Shown in pieces: positions 51,661 through 60,338 of a stretch of 64,000 nucleotides of DNA. Position numbers and translations under genes: made by a program. The stretch covers positions 4,673,501 through 4,737,500 of the forward strand of contig NZ_CP125098.1 in NCBI RefSeq assembly GCF_030020805.1. Reading direction: 5' to 3'. Each line of letters starts with the position of its first letter. The first letter of the stretch is position 1. The DNA is from Paenibacillus sp. RC67 (lineage in GTDB: Bacteria > Bacillota > Bacilli > Paenibacillales > NBRC-103111). The notes under the pieces were generated by a model that saw nothing but the letters and a program-made list of their open reading frames with translations, was not told where the DNA came from and ran no database searches.

Positions 51661-52173
51661 CTATGATTCCAAGCTTTTGGTAAAATACAGCACTAAATCA
51701 TCATCCACACGTACCATCGTACCTGGCAGAACTTCTTTCCCTTCGTACTTAATTCCTGTACCATCAGGAATAAACCCTCTGTGAAAATACATGATTTGTG
51801 CTTTGCCATAGTCTTCATATAATCCGACACCAATACCAATATGCTTATAAGAGAGCTGCCTTGCTATTTGCTCAAACTCATCAAACATCTTACTTGCGAT
51901 CCCTTGTCTTTGATACTCGGGAAATACATTCAAATCGTTGATTTCTGGAATATTTCGATCTGCAAACAGCGAATAATCCGAGTGCATAAGTAAATGACAG
52001 CAACCCGCAAGCCTTTCTCCGTCGAAGCCTATTAACGTAACTCGCTTCCCATTTTTATTTTCTTCAAAACATCTTTGGTAATAGCCATCCTGCCGTTTCT
52101 TGCCATGAGCTCTAAATTCTCGATCTAACCAGTCTATGTATTCTTCTTTATCCAGTCGTTCTATGGAAATCAT
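51661..52173 (-). CDS. GNAT-family N-acetyltransferase
   Basis: Acetyl-CoA-dependent acyltransferase of about 170 residues. The acetyl-CoA site is in LNVFPEYQRQGIASKMFDEF (QRQGIA). The ATG at 52173 has AGGAGG about 11 bases upstream; a GTG four codons earlier overlaps that site. It precedes the NUDIX gene by 48 bases. Substrate unknown. Confidence 0.9.
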   Translation of the reverse strand: MISIERLDKEEYIDWLDREFRAHGKKRQDGYYQRCFEENKNGKRVTLIGFDGERLAGCCHLLMHSDYSLFADRNIPEINDLNVFPEYQRQGIASKMFDEFEQIARQLSYKHIGIGVGLYEDYGKAQIMYFHRGFIPDGTGIKYEGKEVLPGTMVRVDDDLVLYFTKSLES

Positions 52174-52310
52174 AGTGAAGCTCACCTCCTGAAGATTAAA
52201 GCGCTTGCTTTCATAACACTTTAAATCTCCACTTTAACGTACTCGATTTCATAGTCTTGAGGTATAGAATGTTTAGGTATAACCAAATATTATTCTTTTG
52301 CTGTAACGAT

Positions 52311-53201
52311 CTATTCTTTTATTTGATCTTGGTTTAGGATAAATTCCCCATTGGCCCACAAGCCTCTTCTGACCGTCCCGTCCGAACGCGTCTGTATTCC
52401 AAAGCCATGCTCCAAATTATACTCCCAGCATCCCTCGAACTTGGTTCCATCCTTCCATTCATATATCCCTTTCCCATGAAAAAATCCATCCTTCCATTCC
52501 CCGTGATACCGATCACCATTAGCAAAAAGCTTAGTTCCTGTACCATGCTCCACATCGCGGCTCCATAGTCCCAAATACTGTGTTCCATCCGACCACTGAT
52601 ACCTACCTTTACCATGTTTCATGCCATTCCACATTTGTCCCTGATAGCTTTCCTGAGGGCCTATCTCAACGTGCTGTTCATTCTCTACACGCTCCTGCCA
52701 GTCAGCTGCATATTCCCGTCCCTCGATAACAACCCATGCAGGACTGTGCTCACCGCCTTCTTGGTGACCCTGTATACTACTTAAGCTAGTAAGCTGAGGC
52801 TGTAAATACATGGGTTTAGCGGCATACTTATCATCGATATAAGTTTTATAATACCAGCCTGTCAAATCATACATATCAAGTAATAGCCTCTTTACTTCAG
52901 TAGGATCAAGTAACAACTCACTTTCCCTTGGATCCAAATATTCTACCCTCTTCAATGGAGAAATAAGGGGAGGAGGAATAATCTCATGATGGATTAACGC
53001 TTCCAGTAAATCCAAAGGCTCATTCCCGATTACTTTTAAATCCTCATGAGTGATGATTCGTTCAGTTAGCATTCGTCCTAGTCGTTGAAGATGGTTAAGA
53101 CATTGCAGTGGATTGCTATCTACAGTGAATTCAGCTTGGGCTGCTAAAGCATAGAACTCCGGTAGCTTGCCTTTTATAAAGTCAAAATTCGTATTTTTCA
53201 T
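52311..53201 (-). CDS. DUF4145-like N-terminus fused to C-terminal MORN repeats
   Basis: A 296-residue protein without a signal peptide or membrane helix. The N-terminus (FDFIKGKLPEFYALAAQAEF, LNHLQRLGRMLTERII) resembles the DUF4145 domain seen in type I restriction enzymes and other nucleic-acid systems. From about residue 185 there are five MORN-type repeats (YQGQMWNGMKHGKGRY, YLGLWSRDVEHGTGT, YHGEWKDGFFHGKGIYEW, FEGCWEYNLEHGFGI). The ATG at 53201 is preceded by AGAGGATGG. I know no function for this combination. Confidence 0.8.
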   Translation of the reverse strand: MKNTNFDFIKGKLPEFYALAAQAEFTVDSNPLQCLNHLQRLGRMLTERIITHEDLKVIGNEPLDLLEALIHHEIIPPPLISPLKRVEYLDPRESELLLDPTEVKRLLLDMYDLTGWYYKTYIDDKYAAKPMYLQPQLTSLSSIQGHQEGGEHSPAWVVIEGREYAADWQERVENEQHVEIGPQESYQGQMWNGMKHGKGRYQWSDGTQYLGLWSRDVEHGTGTKLFANGDRYHGEWKDGFFHGKGIYEWKDGTKFEGCWEYNLEHGFGIQTRSDGTVRRGLWANGEFILNQDQIKE

Positions 53202-53372
53202 AGGAAACCATCCTCTCATGCTATGGACTCCACTATGAATTCTCTATAATCCACAAATTTCCTTTTCTACAAATAAGGTCTTTGAAATCCGCAGGATTAG
53301 GTAAAGAGTCCAAACACTGGTTACGGTACATTCATACACTAGTCATATGACCCGATGAAGGAGGTTGATGAG

Positions 53373-53471
53373 ATGAGCGGTGTGGATGGATTCGGTTTCG
53401 GTTCTCCTGCCTCGATACTAGTCCTTTTTATTCTATTAATCATTATCGGTGGCGCTCTCCTGTTCTTCTAA
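53373..53471 (+). CDS. YjcZ-family 32-residue sporulation protein
   Basis: A short gene with an excellent ribosome site (AAGGAGG, 8 bases before the ATG). The product is a polar Gly/Phe-rich start (MSGVDGFGFGSP) followed by one hydrophobic helix (ILVLFILLIIIGGALLFF). This matches the YjcZ/YrpG-type small peptides found in Bacilli spore coats. It is convergent with the ArsR-GyrB gene and ends before the terminator at 53488. Confidence 0.75.
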   Translation: MSGVDGFGFGSPASILVLFILLIIIGGALLFF

Positions 53472-53487
53472 AGCAGGGTAAAACAAA

Positions 53488-53507
53488 GGAGCTGCCGCAG
53501 CAGCTCC
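53488..53507. terminator. hairpin terminator between convergent genes
   Basis: GGAGCTGC-cgca-GCAGCTCC perfect 8-bp stem; TTTGTTTT follows on the minus strand and GGTCTTTT on the plus strand. Confidence 0.75.
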
Positions 53508-53514
53508 CGGTCTT

Positions 53515-54621
53515 TTACAAGCTTGTAGAATGAATCCGTATTTGAAGATTTGGATAAGCATCCAACACTTCCGACACTCTTTGTTCCAGTTGGTGAATGT
53601 CGAAGGGGTTGCTGAACAGCTCCGCTTCCGGTTCCAATGTAATGCTCGTTCCCGTTTCCTTAGTAGCACCTACGGTCATCACACCTGTTTGTGGAATGCC
53701 TTGCTTATAATCCTGCCTATAGATGTGGCCATCTCTTCGTATTTCAACAGATAACTTGTGGGACAAGGCATTGACGACTGCAACACTAATCCCTTTCTCT
53801 CCACCTGGGGCAAAGAACGGCGCACTCAAGCTGGGCCTCTGAATATCCGTTAATACCATTTGAACGTTGGGTTTATTGCTTTGGGAAAGCATACTAACGG
53901 GTATGCCTCTACCGTTATCAGATAGCGTAACCAACTTACTGTTGTGTACAAAAATATCGATTTCCGTACAATAACCAGCTTGATGCTCTAATATACTGTT
54001 TTCCATTAGCGCCCATACCAATACATGGGGATCATATTGCTGACCGTCTCCCCCTAAATATGTTCCCGCATGTTCTCTCGCGTCAACCATGTCCATATAA
54101 CTGCTTGTATCTGCCAATTCGGTGGCAGCAGCCAGAAGCAGCAGAACAGGAAGTACACGATGCGGCGGTAAGCTGTATTCTCCTCCTCTTTCTTCTTGAA
54201 CAAGAAGGTCGGAGCCGAGCAGTGCCTTAATGTGGTGATATAGCTGCCCTGTAGTCCCCATATGGAGCTGCTCAACAAGATCTGTGCCAGTAGCCGGTCC
54301 TTTAAGAACGGACCTTAAAATATCCAGGCGCTGCTTATTCCCAAGAGCGGATAAAATTTTGGCCAGCTTCTCCCCATCCTGGGCTAGCAGTGTGCTTACG
54401 TGTTGTTCATGAGCTTCCCATTTATATTTCAGCGTTTCATTCCGATACTGCCCGGAGTAGTAAATCGTGCCTTCGCTTGCAGTACTATCTGTATCCTGCT
54501 CTCTCGTAATGATGCCCTTGTGCCCTGTATCAGCAATGCTAAGCTGCTGTCGGACAAGCTTTTGCAAATCGTTCATTTGTTGCTTCAATTCATCCAATTC
54601 AAGCAGTACATCGCGAGTCAA
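53515..54621 (-). CDS. ArsR-type winged helix fused to a degenerate GyrB-like GHKL ATPase domain
   Basis: Probable ligand-sensing transcription repressor. The likely start is TTG at 54621, 8 bases after GGAGG; an ATG at 54636 touches the operator. Numbered from that ATG, the layout is a coiled start (1-40), an ArsR helix-turn-helix (88-155; ALGNKQRLDILRSVLKG, TGQLYHHIKALLGSDLL) and a GyrB-like domain (200-373). Markers of GyrB descent are ENSILEHQAGYCTEI, LSDNGRGIPVSM, VVNALSHKL, RRDGHIYRQDYKQGIPQ and KETGTSITLEPEAELF. The GyrB catalytic Glu42 position is Ala209, and GLHGVG has become GGEKGIS, so ATP binding without hydrolysis is likely. The equivalents of Asp73, Arg136 and Thr165, which hold aminocoumarins in E. 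coli GyrB, are kept. There is no GyrB transducer domain. Confidence 0.85.
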   Translation of the reverse strand: MTRDVLLELDELKQQMNDLQKLVRQQLSIADTGHKGIITREQDTDSTASEGTIYYSGQYRNETLKYKWEAHEQHVSTLLAQDGEKLAKILSALGNKQRLDILRSVLKGPATGTDLVEQLHMGTTGQLYHHIKALLGSDLLVQEERGGEYSLPPHRVLPVLLLLAAATELADTSSYMDMVDAREHAGTYLGGDGQQYDPHVLVWALMENSILEHQAGYCTEIDIFVHNSKLVTLSDNGRGIPVSMLSQSNKPNVQMVLTDIQRPSLSAPFFAPGGEKGISVAVVNALSHKLSVEIRRDGHIYRQDYKQGIPQTGVMTVGATKETGTSITLEPEAELFSNPFDIHQLEQRVSEVLDAYPNLQIRIHSTSL

Positions 54622-54639
54622 AACAACCACCTCCATTTT

Positions 54640-54669
54640 TACGTAATTACGTATTTACGTTATTACGTA
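54640..54669 (-). promoter_or_regulatory. two tandem 14-bp palindromes, probable autoregulatory operator
   Basis: TACGTAATTACGTA (54640-54653) is a perfect palindrome, and TACGTTATTACGTA (54656-54669) repeats it 16 bases further with one mismatch. They cover the predicted transcription start and leader of the ArsR-GyrB gene, the usual place for an ArsR-type self-repression site. Confidence 0.75.
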
Positions 54670-54674
54670 ATTAA

Positions 54675-54703
54675 ATAATACCATCTCTTTTGTTGTTTGT
54701 AAA
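54675..54703 (-). promoter_or_regulatory. promoter of the ArsR-GyrB gene
   Basis: TTTACA (54703-54698), 17 bases, TATTAT (54680-54675); the tandem palindromes begin 6 bases after the -10. Confidence 0.65.
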
Positions 54704-54723
54704 TACTTCCATATAGAAAGAAA

Positions 54724-54748
54724 AACCCCGATCCACTAGGGAGCCGGG
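54724..54748 (-). terminator. terminator of the SpoVB-like gene
   Basis: CCCCGG ... TCGGGG with a CTCCCTAGTGGA loop, followed by TTTTTC on the minus strand. Confidence 0.75.
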
Positions 54749-54759
54749 GGCTTACTCAG

Positions 54760-56319
54760 CTACATTTTTGTAAAAAAACCTTTGGCAGAACCGCTTCGAT
54801 CCGTTAACTTCAAAGTATTTGTAGCCATGAGGGATAAGAAGTACATAAGCAGAGAGATAAGAATAGAACACGTTACTACCCAAGGAAGAGGATATCCTGC
54901 ATGGTTCATGAACACATAAACCGCTTGCCCACCAATTGCCATAACCGTTAAGCATAGCGCCGTTTTAATGTAATGGCGTACATCTAAAGATATCCCAATA
55001 AACTTTGAAATAGATAGAAAGTTAAGCATCGTGATGATGCATATTCCAAAATTGATGCCTGTAGCCACACCGTATATCCCCCATTCGGAACCGAAGATAT
55101 ACATAGCAATCGCTTGAAGAAGCGTGCTCATAATAAAATTCCACATCACTGTCTTCACTTTACCGATTCCAAGCAATACGGCATGGAACGGTTCCTCAAA
55201 ATAATGCAGCAGGAAAAAAGGCGCCAATAGCTTAAGCAAATTCCCGGCTTCCGGAGAATGATACATTACCGTAGTTAATGGAACGGCCCACATATACAGC
55301 ACGAGAGTGCAAGGCGCTCCAATCATGAAAGCGAGTCGAATGGCCTGATCGATTCTCTGGTGAATCAGCTTCCGATTATACGTTGCATGAGCTTCACTAA
55401 TAGAAGGCATGAGCGCAGCGGATAAGGAGTGCATGATGAAGGTTGGAAACATGAGCAGCGGAAACGCGTATCCGGCTAGCAACCCGTATTGTTTGGTCGC
55501 CAGAGCAGTCCCGATTCCTGCTACCGCCAAGCTTTTGATGACCAGTGCTGGCTTGATTGCTCTGTAAATTGAATGTATGAAGCCTTGTCCAGTCGTAGGC
55601 AGCCCGATATTGAGCAGCTCATATAAAGTTTGTTTTTTATTCATAGTCTGTTGGGATGACGCATGCTTGATGCGTATTTTCTTTTTGTGCAGTGAGTACA
55701 TAATCATTAGATAAATCAATCCGCCGCCTTCGCCAAGCACCGTACAGATCATTGCTCCTGCCGCAGCATACTCAATTCCGTATGGCAGCAGCATCTGCAC
55801 GACTCCGACCAGCAAGGAAATTTGAACGATGTTCTCGATCACATCCGAGATGGCGATAGGCTTCATGTTTTGCTTGCCGCGAAAGTAACCTTTAAGCACC
55901 GACGATATCGCTACAAGAGGGGTGATAGGTATGATAGCCAACATCGCATAATAGGCTCTTTGATCCGCAAGAATCATGGATGCAATAGGCTTAGCGCCGA
56001 AGAAGCTGCCTAGCGTTAACACTATACTAAGTGTCACCGTCAATGTTAACGATACTTGCAAAATCCGTTTTATTTTCGCCTCATCATCCTGTGCTTCCGC
56101 TTCAGCTACCAGTTTGGAGATGGCAACCGGCAGTCCAAGACTGGTTAAGGTGATCATCATGGGTACTAACGGATGTGCCATCATGAGCAAGCCGATTCCT
56201 TCAGGTCCTAAATAGCGGGCTAAAATAATGCTGTTTATAAACCCTAATATTCTTGTGATAAATGCCGCTGCAGTGAGTATAAATGTGCCCCGTACAAAAG
56301 ATGAGTCCCGTTTGTCCAT
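54760..56319 (-). CDS. SpoVB/MurJ-like lipid flippase (MOP superfamily)
   Basis: Polytopic transporter of 519 residues that flips lipid-linked wall or polysaccharide precursors. The N-terminus SFVRGTFILTAAAFITRILGFI and LARYLGPEGIGLLMMAHPL match stage V sporulation protein B. About 14 helices are predicted. SpoVB is needed for spore cortex synthesis in Bacillus. Paenibacilli carry several paralogues, so an exact role cannot be fixed. It is a single gene. Confidence 0.9.
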   Translation of the reverse strand: MDKRDSSFVRGTFILTAAAFITRILGFINSIILARYLGPEGIGLLMMAHPLVPMMITLTSLGLPVAISKLVAEAEAQDDEAKIKRILQVSLTLTVTLSIVLTLGSFFGAKPIASMILADQRAYYAMLAIIPITPLVAISSVLKGYFRGKQNMKPIAISDVIENIVQISLLVGVVQMLLPYGIEYAAAGAMICTVLGEGGGLIYLMIMYSLHKKKIRIKHASSQQTMNKKQTLYELLNIGLPTTGQGFIHSIYRAIKPALVIKSLAVAGIGTALATKQYGLLAGYAFPLLMFPTFIMHSLSAALMPSISEAHATYNRKLIHQRIDQAIRLAFMIGAPCTLVLYMWAVPLTTVMYHSPEAGNLLKLLAPFFLLHYFEEPFHAVLLGIGKVKTVMWNFIMSTLLQAIAMYIFGSEWGIYGVATGINFGICIITMLNFLSISKFIGISLDVRHYIKTALCLTVMAIGGQAVYVFMNHAGYPLPWVVTCSILISLLMYFLSLMATNTLKLTDRSGSAKGFFTKM

Positions 56320-56486
56320 GTCGCCTTCCTCTCCATATCTATATACTTAAATTGATATATATTCGGAAAGGATGGCTTGTATGCGAACAAGCCATCAGGC
56401 GATCATGTTTAGGCTGAGTAATTTAGCTGCTATTTCGTAGTTGAGAGTCTCTATTAAGAAGGGCGAACTTGTTGAAAAAGAAAATA

Positions 56487-56507
56487 AACCCGCAACATCT
56501 GCGGGTT
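56487..56507. terminator. terminator of the GH95-like gene
   Basis: AACCCGCA-gatgt-TGCGGGTT stem, followed on the minus strand by TATTTTC. The rest of the gap 56320-56522 shows nothing I can name. Confidence 0.8.
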
Positions 56508-56522
56508 CATGTATTTCCTAAC

Positions 56523-58700
56523 TTATGATTTAACGGAGCCGAAGAAGTTAACGGAAGCTTCTTGGGCTGGAACGGGAGCTATCTTTAAATCCGGCTTGCG
56601 CCCTTGCGGATAAAGAACTACAAATTCACCGCGCTTCAGATCGATTTCGATCGAGCCCTCTTCCAACGGTTTTATTGTATACTCTCTGCTGCCTGAAGTC
56701 TCTAACGGACCTTGAAGATCGGTTTGGAGGCGCAAAGGCTCACCCGCTTCACTATGAATCATAATGAACTGAGTCTCTCCCCCCTTCCTTACCGCACTGA
56801 TCCGGAAGCCACCTTCTGCACGCATATCATGGAAAGCTGCTTCCTCCCACTGCTTAGGAACAGCAGGGAATACGCGAATTTTATCCCCCCAGCTTTGCAG
56901 CAGTAAATCATGAATCGATGACGCAGCTGAAAGCGGTGTCTCAATAACCGGTCCTGACTCCATATACATCGTATTCGGCTTCAAGTATTGATTCATGAAA
57001 TCATTCAGGCACTTCACTGCTTCATCCGCTCGTCCCATGCTGGAATAGATGGAAGAAGCTCCTGTATAGGAATATCCTTGCAAAGCCCCCTTAAACCCAA
57101 TCCAATGATGAAGCGACTTCAGGATGATATCCCGATGCTCCTCCTGCTCCCAGCTCATCAGATACAACGGATATATCATAAATAAATGCGAATAATGACG
57201 GTGTGATAGAGCCAGAGGCACATCTTTACCGATCATAAACCCGGTTTCATCCTGCGGATATTCCGTCAACCGCTCAAGCACCTCTTGCCACTTCGGAATT
57301 AACGGATCATTCAGCTGAAGTCTCTTGCAAATATACTGCAAAGTCTGACATCCCCAGCGCAGCAATGACAGGTCATAATTGCAATCCTCCGCCTTATCCG
57401 GATATTCCGGCGAAATGGCGAGCGGCAGATGCAGCTTTCCATCCTCTCCATCCTTTAAAAGGTGGAGATAAAAGTTGATGCTTCGACGAAGAAGCGGGTA
57501 CACCTTGTCCCTCAGCATCGTTTCGTCCATACCATAGCGATAGTGCAGCCAATAGTTATGGCAAATCCAAGGTAAGTTGCCAAGCTCTTCTCCAGCATTC
57601 CGAATGCCGTCATAGCTTGAAGAACGACCTATGGCCGCTGAATCATGACGGTATGGCTCTGGAACATTCCGGATCAGGTTTTCCAAATTATGCTCCAGGA
57701 ACCGGGTTAACGACTCTCCAAGGTGAAGCCTTCCCGAAGCGTAGACCGGCCAATATGTAAGCTGTACATTCAGATTCCACCATATCGCCGGCCATGGCGT
57801 TTCGATATAAAACCAAGGGCCCATTAAGTCTAAGAGCGGACGGTCTGCGCGCGTCCCAGAAGCTAGCTTGTACATTTGAATCCAGTACAGGCTCTCAAGA
57901 CGCGTGTCCGGTATGGACAGGAAGCTCTCAGGATAATATTGGTGCCACCAGGCTTGATGACTTGCAACCAGTGCTTTTAGACCAGTCTTCGCTGCTGTCT
58001 CAACAGCACGAATAGCTTCTTCACGCCCACCTGGCTCAGGGTACGACGAACCAACGCTAAGGTACAATACCTCGCTCCCGCTATCGGCATAAGAAGCTGT
58101 TCTCCATGCTGTTGCAAATTCACCGCCGGCAGCAAGTGCTTGAACCGTCACTTCCGTCCCATGGACATGGCTCGTCACATGTGGTGGATTAAGATCCGTA
58201 ATCGCCTCTTTGCGCTTCACTTGTCTCGGATTGATAGGCCTCTCAGGAACGAAGCTCCATGAGCATTCATTTTCTCCTTCTTCCGCTCTCCACTCCACAA
58301 CAATGACGTGCTGCTCGGTATGAACGAACGATCTCCACTCTATTTTCCCGCTATCCGTATGTATAGAGCCAACCGCTTCGGCATTCCATAAGTCCAATCT
58401 AACGGAGCTTGCTTGAATTCGCCCTGTTGTCTTTAAGACTAGCTTGCCGATGGGCAATCTATGTTTACCGTAAATCGCTGAATCCGTTGGCTGCCTCTCC
58501 GTTACATCACTTCTCCCAATATCCCATTGGACTTCGTACTGCGTCTGACTGTATATCATTGCTCCAAGCAAACCATTTCCTATAAAAGCGCCGCTCTCCC
58601 AGTTCGATGGAAGTGCATTCCATACCAGATCATGTCGTGATAAAAAAGACTCCCAGTCCTTTACCTCCATAGTTTGAAGCACCGATTGCTGTTGAAGCAT
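56523..58700 (-). CDS. GH95-like (alpha/alpha)6 glycosidase
   Basis: A 725-residue cytoplasmic enzyme of the six-hairpin glycosidase class. The N-terminal beta-sandwich (WNALPSNWESGAFIGNGLLGAMIY, VQWDIGRSDVTERQ) and the helical part with LPWICHNYWLHYRYGM and HRHYSHLFMIYPLYLM resemble GH95 alpha-L-fucosidases/galactosidases. A distinct related family is possible. GGAGGG lies before the ATG. There is no signal peptide, so it would act on imported oligosaccharides. It stands as a single gene. Confidence 0.75.
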   Translation of the reverse strand: MLQQQSVLQTMEVKDWESFLSRHDLVWNALPSNWESGAFIGNGLLGAMIYSQTQYEVQWDIGRSDVTERQPTDSAIYGKHRLPIGKLVLKTTGRIQASSVRLDLWNAEAVGSIHTDSGKIEWRSFVHTEQHVIVVEWRAEEGENECSWSFVPERPINPRQVKRKEAITDLNPPHVTSHVHGTEVTVQALAAGGEFATAWRTASYADSGSEVLYLSVGSSYPEPGGREEAIRAVETAAKTGLKALVASHQAWWHQYYPESFLSIPDTRLESLYWIQMYKLASGTRADRPLLDLMGPWFYIETPWPAIWWNLNVQLTYWPVYASGRLHLGESLTRFLEHNLENLIRNVPEPYRHDSAAIGRSSSYDGIRNAGEELGNLPWICHNYWLHYRYGMDETMLRDKVYPLLRRSINFYLHLLKDGEDGKLHLPLAISPEYPDKAEDCNYDLSLLRWGCQTLQYICKRLQLNDPLIPKWQEVLERLTEYPQDETGFMIGKDVPLALSHRHYSHLFMIYPLYLMSWEQEEHRDIILKSLHHWIGFKGALQGYSYTGASSIYSSMGRADEAVKCLNDFMNQYLKPNTMYMESGPVIETPLSAASSIHDLLLQSWGDKIRVFPAVPKQWEEAAFHDMRAEGGFRISAVRKGGETQFIMIHSEAGEPLRLQTDLQGPLETSGSREYTIKPLEEGSIEIDLKRGEFVVLYPQGRKPDLKIAPVPAQEASVNFFGSVKS

Positions 58701-58905
58701 TTACTGTCCCTCCCATAAAATAAAAGTTGCCCGCTTCTATTCTAAAGCTTGTACTAGATTAAGGAATGGTCGATCCAAAGCAACATTTGCATTATGCTAA
58801 CGTTTTGCATCAAAAGTACATCCAATTCATAAGATAAGCTTGCCAAAACGCTCCGATATGTTGGTATAATGGTTACACACAACACGTACATAAGGGTGGA
58901 TTTAA

Positions 58906-59316
58906 ATGGAAGATGACCAATTCATTGCCTACAGGTTCAGAGAAATAAAAAATTTGCTTACGTCCTTTTTGAACCAAGTGCTTCCTGACTATCATATATC
59001 TCCGATTATGATGTATGCGTTAGAGTTTCTCCGCAAACATCCCGATTCCAAAGCCGTTGATATCGCCAAAGAATTTGGTCTTACACGCGGCGCAGTTACA
59101 CAGCTGCTGGATAAGCTAGAACAGGAAGATCTTGTTATTCGCAAACCTCATCCGACAAGCCGAAGGAGCTTACAAATTCATGTTACTCCCAAAGGAAATG
59201 AATTGATCAAGAACATCTTAGATGCTTACCACAGTAAAATAGAGCGTCTATTCGCTCACTATTCTATAGAAGAACTTTCAACATTGAGAACGCTATTAAA
59301 TAAGTTACCTTTATAA
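58906..59316 (+). CDS. MarR-family transcriptional regulator
   Basis: Winged-helix repressor of 136 residues; DNA-binding helix VDIAKEFGLTRGAVTQLLDKLEQEDLV in outline and wing RKPHPTSRRSLQIHVT. GGGTGG lies before the ATG. It precedes an SDR gene that has a MarR-like palindrome in its promoter region, so it probably controls that gene. Confidence 0.92.
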   Translation: MEDDQFIAYRFREIKNLLTSFLNQVLPDYHISPIMMYALEFLRKHPDSKAVDIAKEFGLTRGAVTQLLDKLEQEDLVIRKPHPTSRRSLQIHVTPKGNELIKNILDAYHSKIERLFAHYSIEELSTLRTLLNKLPL

Positions 59317-59345
59317 ATCCTTTCGTTAATAACGAAGGGATTTTT
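59315..59345 (+). terminator. terminator after the MarR gene
   Basis: AAATCC-t-TTCGTT, loop AAT, AACGAA-g-GGATTT followed by TTC. Confidence 0.8.
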
Positions 59346-59346
59346 C

Positions 59347-59388
59347 TTGACTAATACGTTTAGTTATTATACTGTTTAGTAAATAAAC
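59347..59388 (+). promoter_or_regulatory. promoter region of the SDR gene with candidate MarR sites
   Basis: TTGACT (59347) with a possible -10 (TATACT or TACTGT). GTTTA-gtaaa-TAAAC (59374-59388) is a perfect inverted repeat and TTTAGT occurs twice, 17 bases apart. Confidence 0.5.
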
Positions 59389-59419
59389 ATTATACCTTCT
59401 AAACATAAGGAGTGACTTT

Positions 59420-60259
59420 ATGAATAAGATTATAGCTATCACCGGTGCTTCTTCGGGAATCGGTCTCGCAACAGCTCTAAAGTTAGCACAAGAGGGTTGG
59501 GTTGTGTATGCGGGAACTCGTCATGTTCAACGCGATCAAGAACAGTATGCTAACCACGAGCATCTTCATTTTGTTGAGATGGAAGTCACTCGTCCTGAAT
59601 CACTCCAGCAAGCATTCTCCGTCATTGAACAAACCCATGGTCACCTGGACGTCTTGTTTTGCAATGCAGGGTATGGATTTCTAAGATCGCTAGGCCAAGC
59701 CTCCATGGATGCAATACAGGATGTGTTTAATACCAATGTTTATGGGGTCATGCACTCTATTCGTGCCGCTCTTCCCCTTTTACAGAAAGCAGAGTCGGGC
59801 CATATTATAGCGACATCAAGTGTGGGAGGATTGGTAGGGCAGCCATTAAACGAAATATACTGCGCTAGCAAGTTTGCTGTAGAAGGGTTATTGGAAAGTA
59901 TGGCTACCTATTACAAGCCCTTATTTAATATCGACATCACCTTACTTGAACCTGGTGCCATCGCCACGAACTTTGTCAAAACCGTTCTCGGGCATGTCGA
60001 GAAGACTGGCGGACTTTTAGAGGATGAATACAAGTTGATCATCGACGCCTATTTGCACAGCTTCAGCACCCGCAATACAGCCCCACAAACTTCTGAATCG
60101 GTTGCCGAAGTTATCCTTGATCTGCTGCGTATGGAAACCAAGCCGTTACGAATCCGCACTTCCGAAGCGGCAGAAGGATTCGTTAGTCTTAAGGTTAGCG
60201 CTGATCCTACCGGCTTAGATGGAGTTTTGAAGATAAGAAAAACCCAATTGAATATGTAA
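59420..60259 (+). CDS. short-chain dehydrogenase/reductase
   Basis: Classical SDR of 279 residues. Cofactor loop ITGASSGIGLATAL, NAG motif FCNAGYGF, catalytic Ser in ATSSVGG and YxxxK as YCASKFAVEG. AAGGAG lies before the ATG. It is controlled by its own promoter behind a MarR gene. The substrate is unknown; the C-terminal length fits the SDR group annotated as retinol/3-keto reductases. Confidence 0.92.
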   Translation: MNKIIAITGASSGIGLATALKLAQEGWVVYAGTRHVQRDQEQYANHEHLHFVEMEVTRPESLQQAFSVIEQTHGHLDVLFCNAGYGFLRSLGQASMDAIQDVFNTNVYGVMHSIRAALPLLQKAESGHIIATSSVGGLVGQPLNEIYCASKFAVEGLLESMATYYKPLFNIDITLLEPGAIATNFVKTVLGHVEKTGGLLEDEYKLIIDAYLHSFSTRNTAPQTSESVAEVILDLLRMETKPLRIRTSEAAEGFVSLKVSADPTGLDGVLKIRKTQLNM

Positions 60260-60271
60260 AATTAAATAAAA

Positions 60272-60302
60272 ACGCTATCTTGAGAATCATCCACGATAGC
60301 GT
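60272..60302. terminator. terminator between convergent genes
   Basis: ACGCTATC ... GATAGCGT stem followed by CTTTATTT on the plus strand. Confidence 0.7.
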
Positions 60303-60338
60303 CTTTATTTGTGATTTAATGACTGCATAAGCTTTGTA

